Translations under genes and position numbers: made by a program | Part shown: positions 54,601 through 62,980 of the stretch, piece after piece | Position numbering within the stretch: position 1 is the stretch's first letter | How the letters are laid out: every line of letters starts with the position of its first letter | Notes under the pieces: generated by a model | The model's database searches: none | The model's input: only the letters and a program-made list of their open reading frames with translations | What the model was told of the DNA's origin: nothing | Assembly: GCF_023921225.1 (NCBI RefSeq) | Contig: NZ_CP071527.1 | Coordinates: 322,501 to 386,500 of the forward strand | DNA length: 64,000 nucleotides | Direction of reading: 5' to 3' | Origin: Legionella lytica | Lineage (GTDB): Bacteria > Pseudomonadota > Gammaproteobacteria > Legionellales > Legionellaceae

Positions 54601-54767
54601 TGAACTTGCATGCTCACCAAACTTAATGATTCTCCTTTAGGATAATCACTAACCACTTCTCCTTTTTGTAATACACGTTCTTTTTTTATTTTTTTAGTAG
54701 TGGGAGATAGCTTGGTATCTGTACCCAACATAGTAAGGAGAAATGGTTTTGCTTTGCTGCCTGGCAT
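51603..54767 (-). CDS. 1054-aa multidomain protein with hydrolase-like N-terminus, candidate effector
   Basis: Not a known named family to me. Residues 112-120 (IIAHSRGAV) form a nucleophile-elbow motif around Ser116. Asp207 in GIDPVPGD and His269/270 in TIPGHHGTGS are placed like the rest of a serine-hydrolase triad, recalling Tle-type lipases. A long helical middle follows, a coiled coil at about 819-896, one hydrophobic segment at about 974-997, and a Glu/Val-rich tail (ENNEEEVEVVVNN). The acidic C-terminus and lack of a signal peptide fit a Dot/Icm substrate. AGAGG precedes the ATG. Confidence 0.75.
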   Translation of the reverse strand: MPGSKAKPFLLTMLGTDTKLSPTTKKIKKERVLQKGEVVSDYPKGESLSLVSMQVQVEGKAEITQGPIPYKTDEVTVVNGPTTSGANVGEKIGFGVAEILLAIARGQLPVNIIAHSRGAVESTLIMHEVQAIQNMIAACNSIDEVIAELFRQQTERHNAKKPINNTPDIIAHLKAQLQLIPQEERETWFESLKKNIPNASINFFGIDPVPGDCFPITWYDNRYFTIPPIAKNVQILYYENEHSSLGFTPAWIQPESPEQKFVYHTIPGHHGTGSAGNNGSQQKVVMTDPSVKATHVQKLLIYKLLDFLNQHGVSFKDLSSELFQKHTALGRKYAMMLKDDDLSEISDIFEDLELDDVQLDVSDKIDEHSEQIKPVVNAASTNDKKIDVAKLNFPAIFRELYDKIALNRKAYEAFNNTCYIMMGVTPQRRILRKDDSGKTDHTYGFLTDAISINSGFVNDEHATLIKEYFFSMFQLDRAPENLAAIVNEVSAVLEKNIKPLADHDQIEDLTNSYILVDNKNANLRDKATRDVVSKTFGGVIQLVSTHYLTVDWSSADKQAEKQQLFDAIINLLHKFKELSALQDVIAQTFVSELTALAVSGIGDTLEDQYQILTKSYARINEATDKRLQRFFHDLSTQFAVNGTNFAINEAVAEIIESPAYNELADHPPALKIAYIFEQLSTMNGCAELIVKIEENFNQHHSKIGSNEENDNDTDIIEELAGNFVEQYADSMDAFAKLHEQIQVFMNDLSALSNLVPEKTGDFGVYVLKLRQNSLTLVERAAQKFYYGHHLDELPPIARAGTFAELVERYAIENYGIVDRAKENQIALENENEQLRLANGQLNNDKSELQDQLNTTNEENANVKRQIKKKTQKNQKFQAALNSEEEAKNLLLISQKLRPLTEDYLRKLENSTSDENGTRSKKIEHLNALLESLNDTVTHPKPSKRVKEFYDKLKVATQELDKHRDKDWIRYVKNTVIASAILVTAVLPGLLFLLAYVKITGNSPYFWASQGSSFVNELNKVRPLPSAAKETGERVVENNEEEVEVVVNNPLNASV

Positions 54768-54977
54768 TTTGCTACCTCTTAAAACACAGTAGACTATTGT
54801 AACACAGGATTGTCAATAAAATAAACAGATTTTAATTTGTTTTGCTCCTTTTTGATACGGTTTGATTACTAATAAATTTTTATCGAAAAAGGCTTTTCCT
54901 GTAAATATTGGCTTGGGATAACTTGCACTGTGCTGAGGCATTGGCGATAATTTGCCTTTTGCATTAAGGGGAACATT

Positions 54978-55637
54978 TTGAGTGTTTATATGAAAGAGCC
55001 CCAAGCTCCAGCACAAGCCTGTGTCATTTGGATGCATGGATTGGGTGCTGATGCTTCTGATATGGTCGGCTTGGCTGATCAATTGGTGGCAGGGGATGTG
55101 GCGTTACGCCATGTATTTATCAATGCGCCGGTGCGTCCAGTGACGCTCAATAATGGCATGGTAATGCCGGCTTGGTATGATATTCTAGGAATGGAATTGG
55201 TTGACCGACAAGATAAGGAAGGCATTGAACAGTCAGAATCCCTCATTCGAGAAGTGATGGATGCCCAATTACGTGATGGTTTTGTTTTTGAACAACTGTT
55301 TTTAGCGGGATTCTCTCAAGGTGGGGCAATGGCTTTGCATACTGCACTGCATACCCCTGCTCGTTTGGGAGGGGTTATTGCTTTATCAGCATATTTGCCT
55401 TTAGCGGATCACAATAGACCCAAGCTCGATAAGCATACGCCGATTTTTATGGGATCAGGACAATTTGATCCTTTAGTATTACCGAAGTGGGTTGAGATGA
55501 GTAAAGATTGGTTGTTAAACAATGGTTACACCTATCTTGCGGATCACAAGTATCCTATGGAGCATTCTGTGTGCATGGATGAAATTAGAGATATAAGCCT
55601 TTGGTTATGCCAGCACGCTCCTGGGAGTCTTTTATGA
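54978..55637 (+). CDS. Carboxylesterase / acyl-protein thioesterase-like alpha/beta hydrolase
   Basis: 219 aa from TTG 54978, supported by an AAGGGGA site 5 bp upstream; the next start, ATG 54990, loses four residues. Abhydrolase_2 family: WMHGLGADASD (oxyanion region), nucleophile Ser113 in GFSQGG, Asp164 in GQFDPLV and His196 in MEHSVC. The family hydrolyses short-chain esters or thioesters in the cytoplasm. Overlaps ratA by 4 bp (ATGA). Confidence 0.9.
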   Translation: MSVYMKEPQAPAQACVIWMHGLGADASDMVGLADQLVAGDVALRHVFINAPVRPVTLNNGMVMPAWYDILGMELVDRQDKEGIEQSESLIREVMDAQLRDGFVFEQLFLAGFSQGGAMALHTALHTPARLGGVIALSAYLPLADHNRPKLDKHTPIFMGSGQFDPLVLPKWVEMSKDWLLNNGYTYLADHKYPMEHSVCMDEIRDISLWLCQHAPGSLL

Positions 55638-56068
55638 CAATAGTAAAAAAATCAAGAACCGTAGGTTATTCCTGCGAACAAATGTTTCGTTTAGTAAATG
55701 AAGTAGAACATTATGCTCAGTTTCTACCGTATTGTGCAGAAAGTGTGGTGCATCATCGTGATGAAGACGAAGTACAGGCAACATTGGTGATTGGTGCTGC
55801 AGGGATGAGTAAATCCTTTACGACCCGTAATCGTTTGCAAATTAATAAGATGATTGAAATTCGTCTGGTTGATGGCCCATTCAGCCACTTGGAAGGGTTT
55901 TGGCGTTTTGACGAAGTTGATGAGGGGTGCAGGGTTTCTTTTGACTTAGAGTTTGAATTTGCTGGCCGCATGTTTTCTATGTTGCTTGGTCCGGTTTTTG
56001 AACAAGTAACTGATAAAATGGTTGATTCATTTTGTGAACGGGCAAGGGCAATTTATGGTGAAGGTTGA
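55634..56068 (+). CDS. ratA: RatA/COQ10-like START-domain protein
   Basis: 144 aa from ATG 55634, overlapping the esterase stop; a longer in-frame opening is rejected. SRTVGYSCEQMFRLVNEVEH and YAQFLPYC are family marks of the polyketide-cyclase/START fold. E. coli RatA was described as a ribosome-association inhibitor, and the wider family binds ubiquinone; which applies here is unknown. Overlaps ratB by 14 bp. Confidence 0.9.
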   Translation: MTIVKKSRTVGYSCEQMFRLVNEVEHYAQFLPYCAESVVHHRDEDEVQATLVIGAAGMSKSFTTRNRLQINKMIEIRLVDGPFSHLEGFWRFDEVDEGCRVSFDLEFEFAGRMFSMLLGPVFEQVTDKMVDSFCERARAIYGEG

Positions 56069-56327
56069 GCTCGTTTATATTGATAGGGAACAGCAAACAG
56101 TGCATCAGCGACTGGAGTTGCAATCAGGTGCAACCGTTGCTGATGCTTTGCATGCCTCAGGAATACATCATTCTCATCCAGAAACTATAGATATGCCGGT
56201 CGGAATTTATGCGAAACAAGTGGCATTAGACACGGTACTTAAAGAAGGGGATCGAGTAGAAATCTATCGTTCTTTATCTTTGGATCCTAAAGAGAACCGA
56301 CGACAAAAAGCTCGAGGAAAGAAGTAA
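56055..56327 (+). CDS. ratB: RnfH-family (RatB/UPF0125) ubiquitin-fold protein
   Basis: 90 aa from ATG 56055. MVKVELVYIDREQQ, then QSGATVADALHASG and the C-terminal GDRVEIYRSLSLDPKENRRQ are typical of the RnfH family. In E. coli it is encoded with ratA; a toxin-antitoxin role is doubtful. The basic tail KARGKK is common. Confidence 0.88.
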   Translation: MVKVELVYIDREQQTVHQRLELQSGATVADALHASGIHHSHPETIDMPVGIYAKQVALDTVLKEGDRVEIYRSLSLDPKENRRQKARGKK

Positions 56328-56341
56328 ATAAAAAATTTGGT

Positions 56342-56366
56342 GTAGGTTGGGCTTATGGCCCGACAT
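56342..56366. repeat. Palindromic intergenic repeat, copy 2
   Basis: Starts GTAGGTTGGGCTTATGGCCC, ending GACAT. It lies right after ratB and pairs as an inverted copy with the element at 56422; both flank a stretch of about 55 bp between convergent genes. Confidence 0.7.
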
Positions 56367-56421
56367 TTTATTTGGCAAATATTTAATTGTTATCTGACTC
56401 AATGGATTCAGATAGGTGAGC

Positions 56422-56444
56422 GTCGGGCCATGGGCCCGACCTAC
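56422..56444. repeat. Palindromic intergenic repeat, copy 3 (inverted)
   Basis: GTCGGGCCATGGGCCCGAC plus CTAC; its reverse complement begins GTAGGTCGGGCCCATGGCCC, nearly copy 2. Seven bp beyond the bamE stop, so the pair may end transcription from both sides. Confidence 0.7.
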
Positions 56445-56450
56445 GTGAAA

Positions 56451-56762
56451 TTAGATTCGTTCGATCCGTTTCAAGGTTCCGTGAGAGAAATACAAACTCA
56501 CTCTTTTCATCGTCATATTGCCATGGCCACGGCGCCAAGTATAGGCATAATCCCAACGGTCATTATTAAACGTAGGGCTTAATAAACTGGTACCCATCAA
56601 GATGGCAACATCATTCTTACTCATGCCAACTTTTAAACGTTTTAGCTTGGATTCAGGTAATAAGTTTCCTTGCTGAGCTATTCGACGTGCAAAGTCAAAG
56701 GAGGTGCATTGAGTTAGGGTTAAGGTACATAAAATACCAAGGAGTAAAGCTATTATTCTCAT
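56451..56762 (-). CDS. bamE: Outer membrane assembly lipoprotein BamE (SmpA/OmlA)
   Basis: 103 aa from ATG 56762. Signal peptide MRIIALLLGILCTLTLTQC with lipobox LTQC (Cys19). The BamE fold includes KLKRLKVGMSKNDVAILMGT (about 40-59) and the WDYAYTWRRG strand. It stabilises the BAM complex in outer-membrane protein insertion. Divergent from fur, a very common gammaproteobacterial arrangement. Confidence 0.93.
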   Translation of the reverse strand: MRIIALLLGILCTLTLTQCTSFDFARRIAQQGNLLPESKLKRLKVGMSKNDVAILMGTSLLSPTFNNDRWDYAYTWRRGHGNMTMKRVSLYFSHGTLKRIERI

Positions 56763-56766
56763 TTTT

Positions 56767-56795
56767 TTGCCTACCGTGAAAAATTTCGCCATAAT
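56767..56795 (+). promoter_or_regulatory. Probable fur promoter
   Basis: TTGCCT (56767-56772), 17-bp spacer, CATAAT (56790-56795), about 80 bp before the fur ATG in the bamE-fur divergent region. No good Fur-box palindrome was recognised. Confidence 0.45.
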
Positions 56796-56876
56796 AGCAC
56801 GTCATTTACTGAAAGACACCTGCAAGGTATATAGAACTTCGTGATCTTAGAGAAAATAGTCGAACCAGGAGCATCG

Positions 56877-57287
56877 ATGGATGAAAGTAAGCAATTAAAA
56901 AGTGCCGGATTAAAAATAACCTTACCGCGTTTAAAAGTATTGCAGATTTTAGAACAGTCTAGCAATCATCACTTAAGCGCTGAAGGGGTTTATAAGGCAT
57001 TATTAGAAACCGGTGAAGACGTCGGCCTGGCGACGGTGTATCGTGTGTTAACCCAATTTGAAAATGCCGGCTTAGTCACTCGTCATAATTTTGAAGGCGG
57101 TCATTCTGTCTTTGAATTAAGCCAAGGCGAGCACCATGATCATTTAGTTTGTGTGAAGTGCGGTTATGTCGAAGAATTTGTTGATGAGATTATCGAACAA
57201 CGGCAAAAAGAGATTGCTGAACGTGCTAATTTTAGGATGACCGATCACGAGTTAAATATTTATGGGATCTGTCGGCGCTGCCATTAA
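56877..57287 (+). CDS. fur: Ferric uptake regulator Fur
   Basis: 136 aa from ATG 56877, chosen for its AGGAG site. Fe(II)-dependent repressor of iron uptake. The winged helix includes AGLKITLPRLKVLQIL and the DVGLATVYRVLTQFENAGLV recognition region. Metal ligands are the HHDHLVCVKCG motif (two Cys) and CRRCH at the end, so the structural zinc site is complete. Confidence 0.97.
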   Translation: MDESKQLKSAGLKITLPRLKVLQILEQSSNHHLSAEGVYKALLETGEDVGLATVYRVLTQFENAGLVTRHNFEGGHSVFELSQGEHHDHLVCVKCGYVEEFVDEIIEQRQKEIAERANFRMTDHELNIYGICRRCH

Positions 57288-57303
57288 TTGCTGATTGTAA
57301 AAT

Positions 57304-57330
57304 GTGGGTTTGGTCTATGGCCAAACCTAC
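57304..57330. repeat. Palindromic intergenic repeat, copy 4
   Basis: GTGGGTTTGGTC, TAT, then GGCCAAACCTAC: a near-perfect palindrome of the same GTAGGTTTGG/CCAAACCTAC design as the other copies, between convergent fur and the cyclase gene. Confidence 0.65.
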
Positions 57331-57359
57331 AAGCTATTGAGAACAGAGCAGATTCTCTA

Positions 57360-58784
57360 CTATTTTTCACCTACGACATCGTCTCTTTTACCTAACAAAA
57401 AATAAGTCTTTATCGGCCCAAAACCTTTTACCGTAATCGTATCATAAGGTTCAATAATGAACTCTTCCTCCAGCATAAAAGCCATCTTTTCCGAGATGTG
57501 AATCTTATTAGGCAGAGCACTTTTTTCTAAGCGACTGGCTAAATTGACTACGTTGCCCCAGACATCGTATAAAAATTTCTTATGCCCAATTACTCCCGCA
57601 ATTACTGTTCCATAGGTCATACCTATGCGAAATTGCAGATTCATTTGCTGTGATATGTTAAAGGCGTGCATACGTTCTAAAACAGCAAGAGAATAATTTG
57701 CCATATTTATAGCATGGCGAGTGGTTTGCACGGGAACACCAGAAACTGCCATATAGTTGTCACCAATCGTTTTCACTTTTTCTACATGGTATTGCTCGGT
57801 AATACTATCGAGTTCTGCAAACAATTTGTTCAAAATGGTGACTGTTTTTTTAGGGCCTAATTGGTCGGTTAATTCACTGAAATTAATAATGTCCGCAAAC
57901 ATCACACTTGCTTGAGGATATTCATCCGCAATGTTTTGCTCACCTAACTTAAGGCGAGAGGCGATTGATTCGGGTAAGATATTGAGCAGCAGCAAGTCAT
58001 TTTCTTCATTGGCTTTAGATAAAGATCTTAGAGTTTGCACTATCGAAAATATCATGATGATTGTTGATAAAAATGCAAGCCCTAAGGATATGGAAATGGT
58101 ATGCTGTACTTGGGCCTCAATGCTGAGAATGGTGCGTTGAACGCGTGAGTTGACCTGTGCAAAAAATTCCCGAATGGGTTGCATGACTTCCGTTTTGGTA
58201 TTCATGTACTCATCATTAAAGAGCAGTTTTTGCGCCAGATCTGGATCTGGTTTTCCCTGGATGTTGTAATGTCCTGAGCTGTCTTGAAATTTTCCATCTA
58301 CGGCATTCATCGCCTTTATTTCGATTTGCGTTAATGTATTACTTTTATTTTCAGCCTTAGCCAGAAGGGCAAACTCGTTTAAGGTGAAATGATGTTCTAA
58401 CATCATTTCTGCCAGAGATTTAGGTGTTTGATAGTCTTTGGGGCTTTTGTTGGCAATAATTAAATCCCAATAGGGTTCGTCATATTTCACCGGGCGGGGT
58501 GCCAGACCATTACGTATTGCTAAGACTTGCTCATAATAATTTCGGTATTTTTTATTGCTGGTTGTCACATAAAGACGAGCCATAGTGGTTAAATCATCCG
58601 AGCTTTGGCGTAATTCATCGGCGATTGAATAGGCTTTGTGGCGATCCAACTCGATGAACATTTCTTGTGCGGAGTAGTATTTTAATTTAAATAAACAATA
58701 AATTAGGCAAATTAGCGTAATTGCCAAAAAGAAAAAAAAGCAGTTGATAAGCCGAGTATTTTTCAAATTTAATTTCATGCACAT
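57360..58784 (-). CDS. Membrane class III adenylate cyclase with periplasmic sensor
   Basis: 474 aa. Membrane segments at about 13-33 and 229-252 enclose a helical extracytoplasmic domain of about 195 residues with unknown ligand. The C-terminal cyclase domain starts near 264 (LLLNILPESIASRL). Metal-binding Asp298 (MFADIINF) and Asp342 (KTIGDNY), with Lys338 and Asp407 (YDVWGNVVNLASR) as ATP-selecting residues, and Asn411/Arg418, are all present, so it should make cAMP. Start MCMKLNL or two codons later. Divergent from a metallo-hydrolase gene. Confidence 0.9.
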   Translation of the reverse strand: MCMKLNLKNTRLINCFFFFLAITLICLIYCLFKLKYYSAQEMFIELDRHKAYSIADELRQSSDDLTTMARLYVTTSNKKYRNYYEQVLAIRNGLAPRPVKYDEPYWDLIIANKSPKDYQTPKSLAEMMLEHHFTLNEFALLAKAENKSNTLTQIEIKAMNAVDGKFQDSSGHYNIQGKPDPDLAQKLLFNDEYMNTKTEVMQPIREFFAQVNSRVQRTILSIEAQVQHTISISLGLAFLSTIIMIFSIVQTLRSLSKANEENDLLLLNILPESIASRLKLGEQNIADEYPQASVMFADIINFSELTDQLGPKKTVTILNKLFAELDSITEQYHVEKVKTIGDNYMAVSGVPVQTTRHAINMANYSLAVLERMHAFNISQQMNLQFRIGMTYGTVIAGVIGHKKFLYDVWGNVVNLASRLEKSALPNKIHISEKMAFMLEEEFIIEPYDTITVKGFGPIKTYFLLGKRDDVVGEK

Positions 58785-58937
58785 TAACCGTGTGTAAACA
58801 GCTAGTTATTATTAAAAAGATAGACTATTTTGTGCTAACCAGGGTATTTTTAATAACTAATTTTAAATGCTATTCTTTAAGAGTAAGTAATTGTATTTTT
58901 TTCATTTAGGACAAGCAGTATTAATTAGGATTATTTA

Positions 58938-59702
58938 ATGAAATTATTATTTTTAGGCACCGCAAGTGGATTGGGTAGCGATCCTTTGAATTATCAATCC
59001 AATATGCTGCTTCTTACAGATAATGGCAAAAAGCTATTAATTGATTGTGGTACCGATATTCGCTTTTCATTAACTAAAGCCAATTATACTGCTGAAGAGA
59101 TCGATGCGGTTTATATTAGCCATTTGCATGCAGACCATGTGGGTGGTATGGAGTGGTTTGCACTACAACGCAAGTTTGTGTCGCATAATGGAAAGCCTTT
59201 GCTGATTGTGCATGAAGAGTTGGCTGATATGCTTTGGGAGCATTCGCTTAGTGGTGGTTTAAAAACCCTGAATGAGGTTGATGCAACATTGGGTGATTTC
59301 TTTTCGGTGCAAACGGTTGCTAATGGACAATGCTTTGAATGGGAGGGGTTACAAATAAATTTGATTAAAACCGTCCACGTGCATTCCAATGGCTGTTTAA
59401 TGCCATGTTATGGTTTGGATATCACCTACCAAGAAAAGAAATTTTTTATCACTGCGGACACGCAATTTACTCCTGACCAGTTTAAAAAATACTATGAAGA
59501 AGCCACTATTGTGTTTCATGATTGTGAAACTTTGTTGACACCCAGTGGCGTGCATGCTCATTTTGAGCAGTTAACCACTTTAGATCCCGAAATTAGGTCA
59601 AAAATGTGGCTTTACCACTATAATGATGGGGCTTTGCCCGATATAAGTACCCATGGATTTCGGGGATTTGTTCGTTGTGGGCAAATTATTGACTTAAGTT
59701 AG
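58938..59702 (+). CDS. Metallo-beta-lactamase-fold hydrolase
   Basis: 254 aa. SHLHADHVGG (His62, His64, Asp66, His67) is the two-metal motif, with later ligands likely in VHVHSNG and FITADTQF and the terminal-domain His residues. Close in layout to small MBL enzymes such as RNase Z-like or phosphodiesterase-like proteins; the substrate is not evident. Its divergent pairing with the adenylate cyclase makes cyclic-nucleotide turnover a possible but unproved role. Confidence 0.8.
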   Translation: MKLLFLGTASGLGSDPLNYQSNMLLLTDNGKKLLIDCGTDIRFSLTKANYTAEEIDAVYISHLHADHVGGMEWFALQRKFVSHNGKPLLIVHEELADMLWEHSLSGGLKTLNEVDATLGDFFSVQTVANGQCFEWEGLQINLIKTVHVHSNGCLMPCYGLDITYQEKKFFITADTQFTPDQFKKYYEEATIVFHDCETLLTPSGVHAHFEQLTTLDPEIRSKMWLYHYNDGALPDISTHGFRGFVRCGQIIDLS

Positions 59703-59761
59703 TAATACCTTGATTATGCGGGTTAAAATGCTCGCAAAATCTTATTTTGCCCATATTTTAT

Positions 59762-59770
59762 TGTTATACT
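59762..59770 (+). promoter_or_regulatory. Extended -10 promoter of the RND efflux genes
   Basis: TGTTATACT (TG-N-TATACT) lies 36 bp before the permease ATG, with a weak TTATTT 17 bp upstream of the -10 hexamer. Confidence 0.45.
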
Positions 59771-59806
59771 GCTAAGCTATTTACTTGATGTGACAGGGAC
59801 TGTTTT

Positions 59807-62800
59807 ATGTGGATTGTATGGATTGCACTGTCGCGACCTTACACCTTTATTGTTTTAGCGCTGATGCTACTCATCATTGGCCCATTAACAATAATGCGCA
59901 CTCCTACCGATATTTTTCCAGATATTAATATTCCTGTCGTTAGTGTAGTGTGGAATTACACAGGCTTGCCGCCTGATGAAATGGGGAACCGCATCACTAG
60001 TGTTTTTGAGCGAGCCGTAACGACTACGGTTAATGATATTGAGCATATTGAATCGGAATCCTTGCTTGGTGTCAGTGTTACCAAATTGTTTTTCCATCCC
60101 GGGGTCAATATTGATGTGGCTCTAAGCCAGGTAACGGCGATTTCCCAAACTATATTAAAAAACCTACCCCCAGGCTCATTACCGCCATTAATTCTAAATT
60201 ATAAAGCATCAACAGTACCTGTATTGCAATTAGTATTATCCAGCGCAACTATTCCCGAGCAAAACCTGAATGACTTAGCGAATAACTTTTTACGCTCACA
60301 GCTTGCGACAGTGCAGGGGGCTGCAATTCCTTTTCCCTATGGTGGGAAAACTCGGCAAATTCAAGTCGATCTCGATCCCAAAGCCATGCAAACCTATGGC
60401 GTATCGGCTCAACAAATTAATGCGGCAATTGGAGCACAAAACTTAATTGTTCCTGCGGGGACTCAAAAGATTGGTTCTTATGAGTACATTGTCAAACTTA
60501 ATGGCAGCCCACTTGTTGTTGATCAAATGAATGATTTTCCGGTTGCATCTACTCCTGGACGAGTGCTTTTTATTCGTGATGTCGCCCATGTACGAGATGG
60601 GTTTGCGCCCCAGACGAATATCGTACGGGTGGATGGACAGCGTGCAGTAATGATGTCCATTCAAAAATCAGGTAATGCATCTACTTTAGATATTATTAAG
60701 CAAATCAAAGAGTTGTTGCCTAAAGTTAAAGATATTTTGCCGGAAGGCTTAAATTTGACGCAATTCGCGGACCAATCAATCTTTGTGACGGCGGCGATTC
60801 AAGGGGTTATTATGGAAGGGATGATTGCTGCCGCATTAACTGGACTGATGATTTTACTCTTCTTAGGTAGCATTCGTAGTACTTTTATTATTACGATCTC
60901 AATTCCTTTATCAATCATTGCTTCAATTACCATTCTCTCTGCGTTGGGTGAAACCATTAACATTATGACCCTAGGTGGATTGGCTCTGGCTGTAGGAATC
61001 TTAGTTGATGATGCGACGGTTGCGATTGAAAATATTAATTGGAATTTGGAGCAAGGCAAAGAAGTAGAACAATCGATTTTGGATGGCGCGAAACAAATTG
61101 CTATCCCCGCGTTAGTATCTACTTTATGTATTTGTATTGTGTTTGTACCCATGTTTTTCTTAGGGGGTGTTGCGCAGTATTTATTTGTTCCCTTGGCTGA
61201 AGCCGTTGTCTTCGCCATGCTGATGTCTTATATTTTGTCACGGACCTTAGTTGCTACCTTAGCCAAATATCTATTAAAGAAACATGATTTGTCCGCAGAT
61301 AAACCTGCAAGCAGCAATCGTTTCGTGCGTATGCATGAGGCTTTTGAACATAAATTTGCAGAGTTTCGTCTGCGCTATTGTGATTTGCTTGCTTCGGCTT
61401 TAAAAAACGCAAAGTTTTTTATTCCTTGTTTTTTAGCTATTGTCTTGGTTTCCTTATTTTTGCTCTGGCCGTGGTTAGGTTCTGATTTTTTCCCAAATGT
61501 AGATGCTGGACAAATTAAATTGCATATACGAGCCCCAACCGGAACTCGGGTTGAGGATACTGCTCGCCTCGTTGATAACGTGGATACCGTAATTCGCCAT
61601 ATTATTCCCGCGGATGAGCTAGATAGTATTGTGGATAATATAGGCTTGCCAGTAAGTGGTATTAACTTGTCTTACAGTAACTCGGCAACGATTGGGCCTG
61701 AAGATGCGGATATTTTAATTTCCTTAAAAGAGGGGCATCGTCCTAGCCCTGATTATGTTCGTAAATTAAGAACGGTTTTAAATAATGAGTTTCCCTCTGT
61801 CTCCATTGCTTTTTTACCGGCAGATATTGTGAATCAAATTATTAACTTTGGGCTACCCTCACCAATTAATATTCAAATTATTGGCTTAAAAAGAAAAGAG
61901 AATGCTCAATATGCGAATCAGTTGATGCGTAAACTTAAATTGATTCCTGGCCTTGCTGATGTGCGTACTCGGCAAGCAGATAATTATCCGACTTTATTGG
62001 TTGATGTGGATCGGAGCCTTTCTAAAGAAATCGGTTTTACTCAATCGGATATTGCATCGGATTTATTAATTAGTTTATCCGGAAGCTTTCAAACCTCTCC
62101 GACTTTTTGGCTTGATCCTCGGAATGGCGTTTCATATCCAGTAGTTACGCAAGCACCACAATATGTGATGAATTCGCTACAGGCCTTGGAGAATCTTCCT
62201 ATTGGAACCTTAACCCTGCCAAGCCAAGTACAAATTTTAGGAGCGGTGAGTCAGGTCAAGCGCACTTGGACCTCTGCCGTTGAGTCCCACTATAATGTGC
62301 AGCCGGTAATTGATATTTTTGCCTCAATACAAGACCGTGATCTTGGCGCTGTGGCTAAGGACATTCAAAAGGTATTGAATGAGACCAAAAAAGATTTGCC
62401 TAAAGGTTCTTCGGTTGCGATTCGAGGGCAAATAGATACCCAAGCTCATGCCTTTTCAGGTCTTTATTGGGGCTTAGCATTTTCTATTTTACTGGTATAC
62501 CTGTTGATTGTTATTAATTTTCAATCTTGGTTGGATCCTTTTATCATCATTACTGCATTACCTGCCGCATTAGCTGGAATTGCCTGGATGTTGTTTTTAA
62601 CCCATACCCCGTTAAGTGTACCAGCATTGACTGGGGCAATTATGTGTATGGGGGTGGCCACTGCCAACAGTATTTTGATCATTAGTTTTGCCAGAGATCA
62701 TTTGTCGACCACGCCTAATCCTTTTACGGCTGCACTTGAAGCAGGAAGAGCCCGTTTGCGTCCTGTATTAATGACTGCTTCTGCCATGGTGATCGGCATG

Positions 62801-62980
62801 TTACCTATGGCTTTGGGTTTGGGTGATGGTGGCGAGCAAAATGCACCTTTAGGAAGGGCGGTAATCGGTGGTTTATCGTTTGCAACTATAGCCACGCTCT
62901 TTTTTGTGCCGACGGTTTTTTATGTAATTCACGAGCGTAAATTGAACGCGAAGACGAAGCAAAGGAACAAAAATGTTTGA
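59807..62980 (+). CDS. RND-family efflux transporter, inner-membrane permease
   Basis: 1057 aa with the full RND layout: N-terminal helix, large periplasmic loop (about 32-330), six helices, second loop, six helices. TM4 keeps the proton-relay pair Asp401-Asp402 in GILVDDATVAIENI. The sequence is of the AcrB/MexB-like superfamily but closer in style to shorter permeases outside the classic multidrug group; the substrate is unknown. AGGGA precedes the ATG. Overlaps the adaptor gene by 8 bp, so permease and adaptor are coupled in the order permease-adaptor, the reverse of acrAB. Confidence 0.92.
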   Translation: MWIVWIALSRPYTFIVLALMLLIIGPLTIMRTPTDIFPDINIPVVSVVWNYTGLPPDEMGNRITSVFERAVTTTVNDIEHIESESLLGVSVTKLFFHPGVNIDVALSQVTAISQTILKNLPPGSLPPLILNYKASTVPVLQLVLSSATIPEQNLNDLANNFLRSQLATVQGAAIPFPYGGKTRQIQVDLDPKAMQTYGVSAQQINAAIGAQNLIVPAGTQKIGSYEYIVKLNGSPLVVDQMNDFPVASTPGRVLFIRDVAHVRDGFAPQTNIVRVDGQRAVMMSIQKSGNASTLDIIKQIKELLPKVKDILPEGLNLTQFADQSIFVTAAIQGVIMEGMIAAALTGLMILLFLGSIRSTFIITISIPLSIIASITILSALGETINIMTLGGLALAVGILVDDATVAIENINWNLEQGKEVEQSILDGAKQIAIPALVSTLCICIVFVPMFFLGGVAQYLFVPLAEAVVFAMLMSYILSRTLVATLAKYLLKKHDLSADKPASSNRFVRMHEAFEHKFAEFRLRYCDLLASALKNAKFFIPCFLAIVLVSLFLLWPWLGSDFFPNVDAGQIKLHIRAPTGTRVEDTARLVDNVDTVIRHIIPADELDSIVDNIGLPVSGINLSYSNSATIGPEDADILISLKEGHRPSPDYVRKLRTVLNNEFPSVSIAFLPADIVNQIINFGLPSPINIQIIGLKRKENAQYANQLMRKLKLIPGLADVRTRQADNYPTLLVDVDRSLSKEIGFTQSDIASDLLISLSGSFQTSPTFWLDPRNGVSYPVVTQAPQYVMNSLQALENLPIGTLTLPSQVQILGAVSQVKRTWTSAVESHYNVQPVIDIFASIQDRDLGAVAKDIQKVLNETKKDLPKGSSVAIRGQIDTQAHAFSGLYWGLAFSILLVYLLIVINFQSWLDPFIIITALPAALAGIAWMLFLTHTPLSVPALTGAIMCMGVATANSILIISFARDHLSTTPNPFTAALEAGRARLRPVLMTASAMVIGMLPMALGLGDGGEQNAPLGRAVIGGLSFATIATLFFVPTVFYVIHERKLNAKTKQRNKNV

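Noticed and set aside
54813..55082. 89-aa reverse frame overlapping the esterase start
   Set aside because: Opposite strand of a well-supported gene, no RBS, no recognisable domain.
56355..56582. 75-aa forward frame between ratB and bamE
   Set aside because: Runs through the palindromic repeats and into bamE on the opposite strand.
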